From the NCBI RefSeq assembly GCF_030295935.1, contig NZ_AP027362.1:2914001-2978000 (forward strand): a stretch of DNA of 64,000 nt, in the 5' to 3' direction. Shown piece by piece: positions 26,703 through 36,334 of this stretch. Position 1 is the stretch's first letter. Every line of letters begins with the position of its first letter. Under the pieces are notes generated by a model. It saw only the letters and a program-made list of their open reading frames with translations. It was not told where the DNA came from and did not search any database. A program made the position numbers and the translations under genes. The DNA comes from Thalassotalea piscium. Lineage in GTDB: Bacteria; Pseudomonadota; Gammaproteobacteria; Enterobacterales; Alteromonadaceae.

Positions 26703-27844
26703 TAGTTGCCATCTGTCCTAGTGCTAAACACAATTTTTTTATTACAGTACTTATCTAAAATGGTATTTTTAATTTTACTACCAATTTTCTCAGGCAGGCA
26801 TGCGCTGCCTGCTAACATTATATGTTCAATTTCATTTAAACGCTGTTCAAACCAAAGCGCCTTTTTGAATAAACTATACGCCCCTAACACTCGCCCTTCA
26901 TCGTACAAGGATAAAGGTAGTGGTTTAGTTAAGGCGTTTAAAGGCGCTACAAACCTATTGTTTTCTTCAAATGCTTTAACGGCATCAACCACATTTAACA
27001 AGGTAAAAACCACATTAACGTAGGCATTATATTGCAAACTTGCCGCACCCAATCGATGCTCGATACGTGCAGTTTTTTCCCAGTTAACTTGTTTTACGAG
27101 TGGTTCACTTAAATGGTTCACAATTAACACATCTTCACCCAAAGTTTGATTATGTTTACCGTATTTTCGATACAAAGCAATACTGCCTTGATGTCCGCCT
27201 GAAATATCAATTGGCGAGCATAATTCATCATTCAAACCATAGTCACTTTTAAGTTTTAATCGCTCAAAGGCATCATGCTCCGGTAAAAATAATAAAGCAC
27301 AATCAAAGCTGGTATTAATAAAGCATTGTTGCAAATACTCACCTAAAGCAGTGGTTGCGATAAGGTTATTACCATTTGCATCACTAATACTTACATTAAT
27401 TTGTATAGCATTAGGAATATGAATTGATTTATTCAACCCTTGAAAAATATTTTTACTACCTAGTAACAGCTCTGCTTGATCTCCCCCCCAAATAACAGGG
27501 TTTATTAGCACGTGTTCAATTCCTTGTTGCCTAAACAGCCTAGGGAGAATATACATAATTTTAGTTAAGTTATGCGCTTCTTTTAACGGAGATTGCCCTG
27601 CAAAAATAGACACAAACTCCCACTGATTTCGCCAGTATTCTGGGACCAGTTCCCCTTCAATACCGAGGGCGGAAATCGCTTTATTTATTTGCGCAAAATC
27701 GATTGTTACTGTTTTTTTAGTGTTTGAGCGAACGCAGCCTTCTAATTCAAAATGAATATGGGCCGTAAGCTGCTTCTTACCAAGAAAACATTGGAGAAGT
27801 TCAATAGCCTTTATGGCTAAATTGTCTAGTGAGGTATTACTCAA
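26702..27844 (-). CDS. Glutamine-synthetase-fold-like protein coupled to ovoA, function unknown
   Basis: A 380-residue soluble protein with no confident annotation. Reading it against glutamine synthetases suggests remote kinship. HFELEG (residues 32-36 region) sits where GS has its first EhE metal strand. GIEGELVPEYW then NQWEF (73-77) resembles the GxxxE...GQxE strand pair, followed by a long helix and QQGIEHVLINPVIWGG like the GS GLxAxFMPKP segment. KTARIEHRL (258-265) resembles the GS ARRIEVR catalytic loop and is followed by a similar helix. The GS MHxHxS segment is replaced by GDQAELLLGS. Its stop overlaps the ovoA start (TAATG). A ligase acting on an ovothiol precursor or product is a hypothesis only. 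Confidence 0.7.
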   Translation of the reverse strand: MSNTSLDNLAIKAIELLQCFLGKKQLTAHIHFELEGCVRSNTKKTVTIDFAQINKAISALGIEGELVPEYWRNQWEFVSIFAGQSPLKEAHNLTKIMYILPRLFRQQGIEHVLINPVIWGGDQAELLLGSKNIFQGLNKSIHIPNAIQINVSISDANGNNLIATTALGEYLQQCFINTSFDCALLFLPEHDAFERLKLKSDYGLNDELCSPIDISGGHQGSIALYRKYGKHNQTLGEDVLIVNHLSEPLVKQVNWEKTARIEHRLGAASLQYNAYVNVVFTLLNVVDAVKAFEENNRFVAPLNALTKPLPLSLYDEGRVLGAYSLFKKALWFEQRLNEIEHIMLAGSACLPEKIGSKIKNTILDKYCNKKIVFSTRTDGN

Positions 27845-27943
27845 AAAAAGTCCTTCATTGCGCTAACAACCTATTAACGCTAATTCTGCTCGACCCCATC
27901 AGCCAAACAATATCAACTCACCTATGAATTAAATTGGTGTATA

Positions 27944-29803
27944 TTAATGCAAAACAATACAATTTTTGCCTTTAGCTTTAGCCTGATAAAGCGCTTTATC
28001 AGCTTGAGAGTAGATAATATCGTAACTCTGACTGCTTTCACTAAAACTTGATATACCAATACTGACGGTAAGATGAATAGGATCATTATTTTTATACTGA
28101 AATTGAAATTCTGCTATTGCCTTTAATAAGCGCTCAGCTACTTCTTTTGCTTGTTGTTCAGTTGCTCTTGGTAGCACGCATAAAAACTCCTCACCACCTA
28201 TACGCGACATAACATCGCCGGTACGCAATATTTCTTGCCCTATTTCTGCTATTTTTTGAATAACATAATCCCCTGTAGGGTGGCCATATTTATCGTTTAT
28301 TTCTTTGAAGTTATCAATGTCTATTAACATTACTGATAAAGCCCCTTTCTGCGCAGACATACCTGCTAAGGTTTTATCCAAGTAATTAAAGATATAGCGA
28401 CGATTATAAAGCCCTGACAGCGGATCAGTTATGGCTAACAGTTGCATTTTATTATTGTTACGTCGCTGAATAACAATCACAGTAATAATAACCACGATAA
28501 TCATCAAAAGAAAAATAACAATGTATTGTTGCTGAGTATGTTTATGCTCTAACGACTCTTCTTTTAATGACTCAATTTTATTGCGTTGCAATGCTAACGA
28601 CTTTTCAACATCTTGTCGTTTAAGCTCCATATCAGCTCTAACTTTGAATAATCGATCGGTCGAGTTTTTTAATAATACCTCGGTATATTTTTGATAATAT
28701 TCATCTAGCAGCTGATAGCTTAGTTCATATTCTTTTTTAGACTTAGCAATTTGGCTTGCTATTTTCAAGGTTTCAAGTTGCCATGTTGTTCCCATTAAAT
28801 CAGGCATAGATTCAAATAACCGATTAGCTTTATTTAAGGCATTTTCAGCTTCTTCCACACGGTCAAGCTGTATTAGGCAAATCGCTTTGTTTTTCAAAAG
28901 TTCGCTGTTGTAATCAATCACCCCCTTTTTAGCTAACGCTAAATCAATAACCTCTAAAGCTTTATCACAACTCCCCTTTTCAGCAAGCGTCATTCCTAAG
29001 CCATATGCCGCATAGAAACTAATTTCTTCATTGGGAGTATAAGTAGAAATTTCACGATAACGTTCAAAGTAGGTAATTGCTAAATCATACTTTTTCCAGT
29101 AGCGATAGGTTGTTGCTAGGCCATAAACGGCTTCGGCAATATGCGCTTTGTAACCAAGTTGCTCATAACTTTCAAGAGCTTTACTATAGTACTGAATAGA
29201 CTTGTCGTAATCGAACATATAGCCATAAATAGCGCCATAGGTTTCATTAATAAAGGCGATTAAAAACTGATCATTTAAGCCATAAGCTTTTACATAAGCT
29301 TCTTGCATGTCAGTTAATGACACTTCAAATAACTCAGCAACACCTTGAGTGAATGCATTCTCTAATTTAGCTTGAATATAAGGTGCTTCATAGCCACCTC
29401 GTTTAGCTTGCTCAAGCGCACTAGCTAAATATTCAAGCGCTTTATTATATTCACCTTTATTTCGGTATACAACGCCTTGAAATAAGTTAAAGCGGCTTTG
29501 TATTAATAAAGGAGTAGTTTCATCAATATAATTAAGGGCATTATTAATGGAAACTTCGAATTCATCGTACAAGTACAATAAGTGTTCGGCTTGTGCTTTA
29601 CGTAAAAGCCACCATAGGTAAGCGTCTTTATTTAACTTGTCAGGAGTTTGTAGAAGAAGTTGTTGGTACACTTGAAAAGGTTCTTTAAATAGTCCCCGTT
29701 CAAAGTCTTTAGAGCTTAAATCATCGCTTGCTATAGCGAATAAAGAAAAGCATAAATAAACTAGCCCTAATAAAAGTACTCTCTTTCTTTTTATTAAACT
29801 CAT
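27944..29803 (-). CDS. Diguanylate cyclase with periplasmic TPR sensor region
   Basis: A 619-residue protein with an N-terminal signal sequence (about 1-24). A long helical region (about 40-380) has recurrent TPR-like 34-residue units, e.g. YNKALEYLASALEQAKR, YDKSIQYYSKALESYEQLG and YDLAITYFERYREIS. A coiled coil (about 385-420) and one membrane helix (about 427-443, IVIFLLMIIVVIITVIVI) follow. The C-terminal GGDEF domain has an intact GGEEF and an RTGD inhibitory-site motif. It should make c-di-GMP in response to a periplasmic partner or ligand bound by the TPR region. It is downstream of the glutaredoxin gene (21 bp), probably in the same transcript. Confidence 0.92.
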   Translation of the reverse strand: MSLIKRKRVLLLGLVYLCFSLFAIASDDLSSKDFERGLFKEPFQVYQQLLLQTPDKLNKDAYLWWLLRKAQAEHLLYLYDEFEVSINNALNYIDETTPLLIQSRFNLFQGVVYRNKGEYNKALEYLASALEQAKRGGYEAPYIQAKLENAFTQGVAELFEVSLTDMQEAYVKAYGLNDQFLIAFINETYGAIYGYMFDYDKSIQYYSKALESYEQLGYKAHIAEAVYGLATTYRYWKKYDLAITYFERYREISTYTPNEEISFYAAYGLGMTLAEKGSCDKALEVIDLALAKKGVIDYNSELLKNKAICLIQLDRVEEAENALNKANRLFESMPDLMGTTWQLETLKIASQIAKSKKEYELSYQLLDEYYQKYTEVLLKNSTDRLFKVRADMELKRQDVEKSLALQRNKIESLKEESLEHKHTQQQYIVIFLLMIIVVIITVIVIQRRNNNKMQLLAITDPLSGLYNRRYIFNYLDKTLAGMSAQKGALSVMLIDIDNFKEINDKYGHPTGDYVIQKIAEIGQEILRTGDVMSRIGGEEFLCVLPRATEQQAKEVAERLLKAIAEFQFQYKNNDPIHLTVSIGISSFSESSQSYDIIYSQADKALYQAKAKGKNCIVLH

Positions 29804-29824
29804 TAAATTCTCACTAAATTATCA

Positions 29825-30055
29825 CTAAGAAAGTGCTAATAGCTTTTTTAACTGTTTTTCATTGTATCCAACAATATATTCATCTGCTACCTTAATCACG
29901 GGTATTGACCGAAAGCCTGCTTTCGCCAGCTCCTTTTGTCCGGCAGGTGTTTTTACATTACATAAACGAAAAGTAACGTTATGTTGCGCTAAAAACGCTT
30001 TAGCTTTATCACAATGAGAGCAGTTATTACTGCTATAAAGTACGACTTTTTTCAA
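29825..30055 (-). CDS. Small glutaredoxin family protein
   Basis: A 76-residue thioredoxin-fold protein with a dithiol active site CSHC at residues 12-15, a cis-proline region RSIPVIKV and a terminal helix. It should reduce disulfides or glutathione mixed disulfides in the cytosol, or act like NrdH. The active-site Ser-His pair is not the classical CPYC of GrxA/GrxC, so the exact class is uncertain. It precedes the TPR-GGDEF gene on the same strand and follows the lpd terminator at 30141-30170 in space, but is read in the same direction from its own start. Confidence 0.85.
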   Translation of the reverse strand: MKKVVLYSSNNCSHCDKAKAFLAQHNVTFRLCNVKTPAGQKELAKAGFRSIPVIKVADEYIVGYNEKQLKKLLALS

Positions 30056-30140
30056 TTGGTATAACTCATAGAATGTTTACTATCTATACTAAGAATAACA
30101 ATAAACAAAGACAATTTCTGCAAATGATATACTTTATCCG

Positions 30141-30170
30141 AAAAAAAAAGCCAACATAAATGCTGGCTTT
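30141..30170 (-). terminator. Rho-independent terminator after lpdA
   Basis: On the minus strand AAAGCCA-G-CAT pairs with ATG-T-TGGCTTT and runs into nine thymines. A textbook terminator about 45 bp after the lpdA stop codon. Confidence 0.92.
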
Positions 30171-30214
30171 AATAATTTTACGATTAGCGCGTGTTGATCT
30201 TTGCTAAAAAGTAT

Positions 30215-31645
30215 TTATTTTTTCTTTTTAGCTGCTTTTGCATTAGGTAAGTCAGTAATAGAGCCTTCAAATATTTCAGCGGCCATACCAATTGACTCAT
30301 TTAACGTTGGGTGAGCATGAATGGTTAACGCAACATCTTCTGCATCAGCCCCCATTTCAACAGCTAAACAAATTTCGCCAAGCATTTCGCCAGCGTTGAT
30401 ACCTACAATAGCACCACCAAGCACACGACCCGTTTCTTTTTCAAAGATCATCTTAGTTTTACCTTCAGTGCGTGCTGAAGCAATAGCGCGACCAGAAGCA
30501 GCCCACGGGAAGTTAGCCACTTCGATATTTAAGCCTTGTTCTTTAGCTTCACGCTCTGTAACACCAACCCAAGCCATTTCTGGATCTGTATATGCAATTG
30601 AAGGAATGCAGCGAGGATCAAATACATGTTTTTTACCAGCGATAACTTCAGCAGCTACGTGACCTTCGTGTGCGGCTTTATGAGCTAGCATTGGCTGCCC
30701 TACAACATCACCAATAGCAAATATATTACTTACGTTAGTGCGTAATTCGTTAGAAACGTTGATAAAACCACGCTCATCTACATTTACACCTGCTTTATCT
30801 GCTGCAACTAAATGGCCATTTGGTTTACGGCCAACAGCAACTAATATTTTGTCATAACGCACTTGCTCAGCTGGTGCTTTTTTACCTTCAAATGTAACGT
30901 ACAAGCCGTCATCTTTAGCATCAACTGCCACAACTTTAGTAGACAACATAATGTTGAACTTTTTCTTGTTGTAGTTGGTATAAATTTTAACAATATCTTT
31001 ATCTGCAGCAGGTACTAATTGGTCTGCAAACTCTACCACTGACACATTAGAACCAAGCGCTGAATATACAGTGCCCATTTCTAAGCCAATGATACCGCCA
31101 CCAAGTACTAGCATTTCACCTGGCACATCTTCCAATTCCAAAGCACCAGTAGAATCAATTACCCGCGGGTCATCTTTAGGAATAAAAGGTAAGTCGATTA
31201 CAGAAGAACCACATGCAATAATTGCATTGTCGAAAGTAATAGTACTATTACCTTCTGGGCCTTCAACTGCTAAAGTTTTATCTGAGGTAAACTTACCAAA
31301 GCCTGTTACTGTTTTTACTTTACGCGCTTTAGCCATGCCATTTAAACCTGTGGTTAATTGGCCAATCACGTCTTCTTTCCAACCACGAATTTTATCTAAA
31401 TCAATTTTCGGCTTACCAAAAGTAACCCCATGAGATGCCATAGCCGCTGCATCATCAATAACCTTGGCCACATGAAGCAAAGCTTTTGATGGGATACAAC
31501 CCACGTTTAAACATACGCCACCTAATGTTGCGCGACTTTCTACTAATACTACATCTAGGCCTAAATCAGCCGCACGAAATGCTGCTGAATAACCGCCAGG
31601 GCCTGCTCCTAAAACTACTACTTGAGTTTTAATATCGTTACTCAT
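30215..31645 (-). CDS. lpdA: Dihydrolipoyl dehydrogenase (E3)
   Basis: A 476-residue flavoprotein, starting MSNDIKTQVVVLGAGPGGYS. It reoxidises dihydrolipoamide in the pyruvate and 2-oxoglutarate dehydrogenase complexes with NAD+. Seen are the FAD motif GAGPGG, the redox pair GGVCLNVGCIPSK, an NAD-binding GGGIIGLEMG, the AIGDVVGQPMLAHKA FAD region and the active-site HAHPTLNE. An upstream ATG at 31708 would add 21 residues that are not family-like, so 31645 is chosen. It is last in pdhR-aceE-aceF-lpdA, 217 bp behind aceF; a hairpin in that gap could lower its read-through or process the mRNA. Confidence 0.98.
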   Translation of the reverse strand: MSNDIKTQVVVLGAGPGGYSAAFRAADLGLDVVLVESRATLGGVCLNVGCIPSKALLHVAKVIDDAAAMASHGVTFGKPKIDLDKIRGWKEDVIGQLTTGLNGMAKARKVKTVTGFGKFTSDKTLAVEGPEGNSTITFDNAIIACGSSVIDLPFIPKDDPRVIDSTGALELEDVPGEMLVLGGGIIGLEMGTVYSALGSNVSVVEFADQLVPAADKDIVKIYTNYNKKKFNIMLSTKVVAVDAKDDGLYVTFEGKKAPAEQVRYDKILVAVGRKPNGHLVAADKAGVNVDERGFINVSNELRTNVSNIFAIGDVVGQPMLAHKAAHEGHVAAEVIAGKKHVFDPRCIPSIAYTDPEMAWVGVTEREAKEQGLNIEVANFPWAASGRAIASARTEGKTKMIFEKETGRVLGGAIVGINAGEMLGEICLAVEMGADAEDVALTIHAHPTLNESIGMAAEIFEGSITDLPNAKAAKKKK

Positions 31646-31794
31646 GCTAACCTCAAAATTGCTTGTTGTTTGGTAACTTGTTCCGTTTAGTTTATTTAAT
31701 CGCAACAAGTAATAATAAATTATTGTATTTCTGGCTCGAAGTGTACTGAAAATCGATGAAAATCGCCATCATTAATCGAGCTTTTTAAAAGCAA

Positions 31795-31838
31795 AGTAGC
31801 AAAATGTGACCAATTGCATTAATCACATTCCTGCTACT
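31795..31838 (-). terminator. Long hairpin between aceF and lpdA
   Basis: On the minus strand an interrupted stem pairs AGTAGCA with TGCTACT and then AATGTGA with TCACATT, with a 13-base loop, followed by a modest T-rich stretch (TTTGCTTTT). It may be a partial terminator or mRNA processing site, letting lpdA also be expressed separately. Confidence 0.5.
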
Positions 31839-31862
31839 TATTTAAGCAGTTCTCATAAACTT

Positions 31863-33542
31863 TTATAGAATAAGCTTACGAATATCACTCATCACTCCGG
31901 CCAAGTGTACGGTAAAGCGAGCTGCAAGCGCACCATCAATAACTCTATGATCATAAGACATCGACAATGGGAGCATTAATTTAGGTTCAAACTCTTTACC
32001 ATTCCACTTAGGTTTAATCTCAGATTTTGACACACCTAAAATAGCTACTTCTGGTGCATTAACAATAGGCGTAAACGCTGTTCCGCCAATGCCTCCTAAA
32101 CTAGAAATAGTAAAGCAACCACCTTGCATATCTATTGCTTTGAGCTTACCTTCACGCGCTTTAATGCTGATCTCTAATAGCTCTTTAGACAGTTCATAAA
32201 TACCTTTTTTATCAACATCTCGAACTACTGGCACAACTAACCCGTTAGGTGTATCTACGGCAACACCAATATGAATATATTTTTTCAACACTAAACTTTC
32301 ACCGTCTTCATTCAGGCTTGAATTAAACGTAGGAAAAGCTCTAAGTGCATCTGCAGCGGCTTTTAATACAAAAACTAATGGTGTAATTTTAAAACCCAGC
32401 TTTTGCTTCTCGCATACTATATTCTGCTCTTTACGAAATGCTTCTACATTAGTAATGTCGGCTTCGTCAAATTGTGTAACATGTGGAATTGTCACCCAAT
32501 TGCGATGTAAAAATGGACCAGATACCTTCTGTATACGTGATAATGGCTTCGTTTCAATTTCACCAAATTTAGCAAAATCAATAGTTTTAGCACTTACCAC
32601 TTGTAAACCACCTTCGCCAGCAGCTACGCTACTACCGGCATTAGCTTTAGGGCGAGATAGTTCATATTTAACATAAGACTGCACGTCTTCTTTAAGAATT
32701 CTTCCTTTTGGACCTGAGCCTTTAACCAAGGTTAAATCCACACCAAATTCACGCGCTATACGACGAATAGACGGAGATGTATAAATAGTTTTAGACTCTT
32801 TAAATGAACCTGCCTGAGGATGATGCGGCACAGGTGCAGACTTTTGCGGAGCCGTAGAAGTACTTTCTGCACTGACTTCAGGTTCAGCCGTTTCTGCCAC
32901 CGCTTCAGGTTGCTCAATCGCAGCAGGTGCGCCACTGTTAGTTTCAAGTTTAATAACAAGTGAGCCTTGTTTGACCTTGTCTCCCGTAGCAACTAATACT
33001 TCTTTAACAATACCGGCATGAGATGAAGGCACATCCATTGTTGCTTTATCAGTTTCTAAAGTGATCAAACCATCTTCAACTGCAATTTCATCACCTACAG
33101 CTACTAATACATCAATAACATCAACTTCACCATCAGCCCCAATATCGGGCACAGAAATTTCAATTACTTCGCTATTTCCAGTTGCAACTGGCGCATCTTC
33201 TTTAGTTTCAGCTACCTTCTCACTTTCAGCAGGTGCTTGAACTTGCTCAGCTGACTCTTCAGCTTTTTCCTCGGTTGCACTGTTAGCATCAGTTGTTGAT
33301 CCACCTGCAGCTTTCATTTCGGCAATTAAGTCACCTTCTTTAATCTTGTCGCCAACAGCAACTTTAATTGCAACGAGTTCTCCTGCCATTGGAGCAGGAA
33401 TATCCATTGAGGCTTTATCGGTTTCAACAGTAACAATACCTTCATCTGCTTCAAGTGTATCGCCAACAGCAAAACAAATTTCAATTACTTCAACTTCATC
33501 GCCGCCTACATCAGGGACTAGAATTTGTTGAATATCTGACAT
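31863..33542 (-). CDS. aceF: Dihydrolipoamide acetyltransferase, E2 of pyruvate dehydrogenase
   Basis: A 559-residue core subunit that transfers acetyl groups to CoA. Two lipoyl domains are present (about 3-75 and 123-195), each with the lipoyl lysine in ETDKAS/ETDKAT, joined by Ala/Glu/Pro-rich flexible linkers. A subunit-binding domain (about 255-290, TSPSIRRIAREFGVDL) and the catalytic domain (about 330-559), ending with the SYDHRVIDGALAARF active site, follow. E. coli has three lipoyl domains; two are seen here. It is 19 bp behind aceE. Confidence 0.98.
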   Translation of the reverse strand: MSDIQQILVPDVGGDEVEVIEICFAVGDTLEADEGIVTVETDKASMDIPAPMAGELVAIKVAVGDKIKEGDLIAEMKAAGGSTTDANSATEEKAEESAEQVQAPAESEKVAETKEDAPVATGNSEVIEISVPDIGADGEVDVIDVLVAVGDEIAVEDGLITLETDKATMDVPSSHAGIVKEVLVATGDKVKQGSLVIKLETNSGAPAAIEQPEAVAETAEPEVSAESTSTAPQKSAPVPHHPQAGSFKESKTIYTSPSIRRIAREFGVDLTLVKGSGPKGRILKEDVQSYVKYELSRPKANAGSSVAAGEGGLQVVSAKTIDFAKFGEIETKPLSRIQKVSGPFLHRNWVTIPHVTQFDEADITNVEAFRKEQNIVCEKQKLGFKITPLVFVLKAAADALRAFPTFNSSLNEDGESLVLKKYIHIGVAVDTPNGLVVPVVRDVDKKGIYELSKELLEISIKAREGKLKAIDMQGGCFTISSLGGIGGTAFTPIVNAPEVAILGVSKSEIKPKWNGKEFEPKLMLPLSMSYDHRVIDGALAARFTVHLAGVMSDIRKLIL

Positions 33543-33561
33543 GTTAATTCTCCAGTCTCAG

Positions 33562-36237
33562 TTAAGCGTAAAGTGGATTAAGTTTTTTAGTGTCGATATC
33601 AAAGCGTTTAATCGCTTCACTAACAACGCTTCGCTCAATATCACCGCGATTAGCTAATTCAAATAATGACGCTACAACAATATAAGCAGGGTTTACTTCA
33701 AAGTGACGACGCAAGTTCTCACGGCTATCACTTCGGCCAAAACCATCAGTGCCTAAGCAACGGTATTCGGTATCAATAAACGCACGAATTTGATCAGAGT
33801 AAGCTTTGATATAATCAGTTGCTGCAATCGCAGGTCCCTTCTCTTTAGTAATAACTTGTCCTACATACGCAACCTTTTGTTTAGCTTCAGGGTTTAACAT
33901 ATTCTGACGAGTTACTTCTTGGCCTTCACGAGCCAATTCATTAAACGAGGTGACCGAGTAAACATCACTCGACACTTTATAATCATTCGCTAGAATTTTT
34001 GCAGCTTCTCTCACTTGCAGCAATATTGTGCCTGAACCTAATAATTGCACGTTAGCTACTGGCTTTTTCGCTTTAACTGTTTCTAGCTTATAAATACCTT
34101 TAATAATTTTATCTGCAATATCTTTATCTTCAGGCATTGCAGGGTGCTGATAGTTTTCATTCATTAATGTTAAGTAATAGAAAATATTTTCATTTTCTTC
34201 ATACATACGACGCAAGCCGTCACGAATAATCACTGCAACTTCATAGCCGTAAGTTGGGTCATAAGTAATACAATTAGGAATTAAGCCGCCTTGTACATGC
34301 GAATGACCATCTTGATGCTGTAAACCTTCTCCGTTAAGTGTTGTTCTACCTGCCGTTGCACCTAGTAAGAAACCACGAGCCTGACTGTCACCCGCTGCCC
34401 ATGCTAAGTCTCCAACACGTTGAAAACCAAACATTGAATAATAGATATAAAACGGAATAGTGGTTGCGTTACAGGTTGAATAAGACGTTCCCGATGCTAC
34501 CCATGAAGCCATAGCACCTAATTCATTAATACCCTCTTGTAACACTTGCCCCTTTATATCTTCACGGTAGTAAGCTACTTGATCAGAATCTTGAGGAATA
34601 TATTTTTGCCCTTCACTGGCATAAATACCTACTTGACGAAATAAACCTTCCATACCAAAAGTACGTGCTTCATCAGGAATAATTGGCACAATGCGCTTAC
34701 CAATTTTCTTATCTTTTAATAAACTATTAAGTATACGAACAAAGGTCATGGTAGAAGAAACTTCACGATCACCAGAGCCTTTTAATACCGCATCAAACAC
34801 TTTTAACGGTGGGATTTCTAAACTTTCATCAGCTTGCTTACGTCGCGCAGGTAAAGAGCCACCTAACGCTTCTCGGCGTGCTTTCATATATTTAAATTCA
34901 GCACTGTCTTCCGGAAACTTGTAATAAGGGAGATCAGCAATTTTGTCATCGCTAATTGGCATATTAAAACGATCACGGAAATATTTAACTGATTCAACAT
35001 CCATTTTTTTAACATTATGCGCAATGTTAAGGCCTTCACCTGCTGAGCCTAAACCATAACCTTTAACAGTTTTAGCTAAAATAACGGTCGGACGTCCTTT
35101 TGTTTTAATCGCTTTATCATAAGCTGCATACACTTTAATTGGATCATGACCACCACGGTTTAAACGCCAAATATCATCGTCTGACATATTAGCAACCATA
35201 GCCGCTGTTTCAGGGTATTTATTAAAGAATTTTTCGCGAGTGTACTTGCCACCTTTCGCTTTACAGTTTTGATATTCACCATCAACGGTTTCATTCATTA
35301 ACTGCAATAATTTACCTGAAGTATCACGAGCAATTAATGGATCCCAATAACTTCCCCAAATAACCTTAGTTACTTCCCAACCAGCGCCACGGAATGAGCC
35401 TTCAAGTTCTTGTATAATTTTACCATTACCACGTACTGGTCCATCTAAGCGCTGTAAATTACAGTTTACAATAAAGGTTAAGTTATCTAGGCCTTCACGC
35501 GCAGCTAAACCAATAGCACCTAATGATTCTGGCTCATCAGTTTCGCCGTCTCCAAGAAAGGCATATACTCGTTGCCCCGAGCAGTCTTTAATGCCTCGGT
35601 CGGTTAAATACTTTAAGAAGCGTGCCGTATAAATAGCTTGTAATGGGCCAAGACCCATAGATACGGTTGGAAATTGCCAAAAGTCTTGCATCAAGTGTGG
35701 ATGTGGGTAAGAAGATAACCCTTTTCCATCAACTTCTTGACGGAAATTATTCATTTGTTCTTCAGTAAAACGTCCTTCCATAAAGGCGCGTGCATAAATA
35801 CCCGGTGAAATATGACCTTGTGCAAAAATAAAGTCGCCACCATCTTCTGGTGATGCAGCTTTAAAGAAATGGTTAAAACCCACATCGTACAACATTGCAG
35901 ATGAGGCAAAACTACCAATATGACCACCAAGATCTAAATCTTTTTTAGAAGCACGTAATACTAACATTAGCGCGTTCCAACGAATTGCTGCACGAATACG
36001 CGCTTCAATGGTTAAGTCGCCCGGCATGTGAGGTTCTTGCCCTGGCGGTATAGTATTCACATAAGCAGTAGTCGCATCGAAAGGTAAATGAGTACCGCTA
36101 CGACGAGCATGGTCAATTAACTTTTCTAATAAATAATGTGCGCGTTCAGGACCTTCATTTTCCAAAACGGCTTCCATCGACTCTAACCACTCTTGGGTTT
36201 CTAATGAATCAATATCAATATTTGGGAGCTCAGACAT
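33562..36237 (-). CDS. aceE: Pyruvate dehydrogenase E1 component (homodimeric)
   Basis: An 891-residue thiamin-diphosphate enzyme that decarboxylates pyruvate and acetylates the lipoyl arm of AceF. It starts MSELPNIDIDSLETQEWLES. Motifs are the TPP/Mg site FLGDGETDEPES (about 228-240) with NCNLQRLDGPV, the HNVKKM segment, and a transketolase-type region with QHQDGHSHVQGG. Length matches E. coli AceE (887). It lies 97 bp after pdhR, with an AT-rich inverted repeat in the gap, and is followed directly by aceF. Confidence 0.99.
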   Translation of the reverse strand: MSELPNIDIDSLETQEWLESMEAVLENEGPERAHYLLEKLIDHARRSGTHLPFDATTAYVNTIPPGQEPHMPGDLTIEARIRAAIRWNALMLVLRASKKDLDLGGHIGSFASSAMLYDVGFNHFFKAASPEDGGDFIFAQGHISPGIYARAFMEGRFTEEQMNNFRQEVDGKGLSSYPHPHLMQDFWQFPTVSMGLGPLQAIYTARFLKYLTDRGIKDCSGQRVYAFLGDGETDEPESLGAIGLAAREGLDNLTFIVNCNLQRLDGPVRGNGKIIQELEGSFRGAGWEVTKVIWGSYWDPLIARDTSGKLLQLMNETVDGEYQNCKAKGGKYTREKFFNKYPETAAMVANMSDDDIWRLNRGGHDPIKVYAAYDKAIKTKGRPTVILAKTVKGYGLGSAGEGLNIAHNVKKMDVESVKYFRDRFNMPISDDKIADLPYYKFPEDSAEFKYMKARREALGGSLPARRKQADESLEIPPLKVFDAVLKGSGDREVSSTMTFVRILNSLLKDKKIGKRIVPIIPDEARTFGMEGLFRQVGIYASEGQKYIPQDSDQVAYYREDIKGQVLQEGINELGAMASWVASGTSYSTCNATTIPFYIYYSMFGFQRVGDLAWAAGDSQARGFLLGATAGRTTLNGEGLQHQDGHSHVQGGLIPNCITYDPTYGYEVAVIIRDGLRRMYEENENIFYYLTLMNENYQHPAMPEDKDIADKIIKGIYKLETVKAKKPVANVQLLGSGTILLQVREAAKILANDYKVSSDVYSVTSFNELAREGQEVTRQNMLNPEAKQKVAYVGQVITKEKGPAIAATDYIKAYSDQIRAFIDTEYRCLGTDGFGRSDSRENLRRHFEVNPAYIVVASLFELANRGDIERSVVSEAIKRFDIDTKKLNPLYA

Positions 36238-36288
36238 AATGTTTACTTAGTCTCCATATCTTTAGTTATATATAGTTGCTATAAATTA

Positions 36289-36314
36289 ATTGATAGTTAA
36301 CTTTAGCTATCAAT
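36289..36314 (-). terminator. Inverted repeat between pdhR and aceE
   Basis: ATTGATAG and CTATCAAT form a perfect eight-base stem with a ten-base loop. Only A/T-rich sequence follows, so it may be a weak attenuator or an operator-like dyad rather than a full terminator. Confidence 0.35.
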
Positions 36315-36334
36315 GCTTATTATTCGCTTACCTG

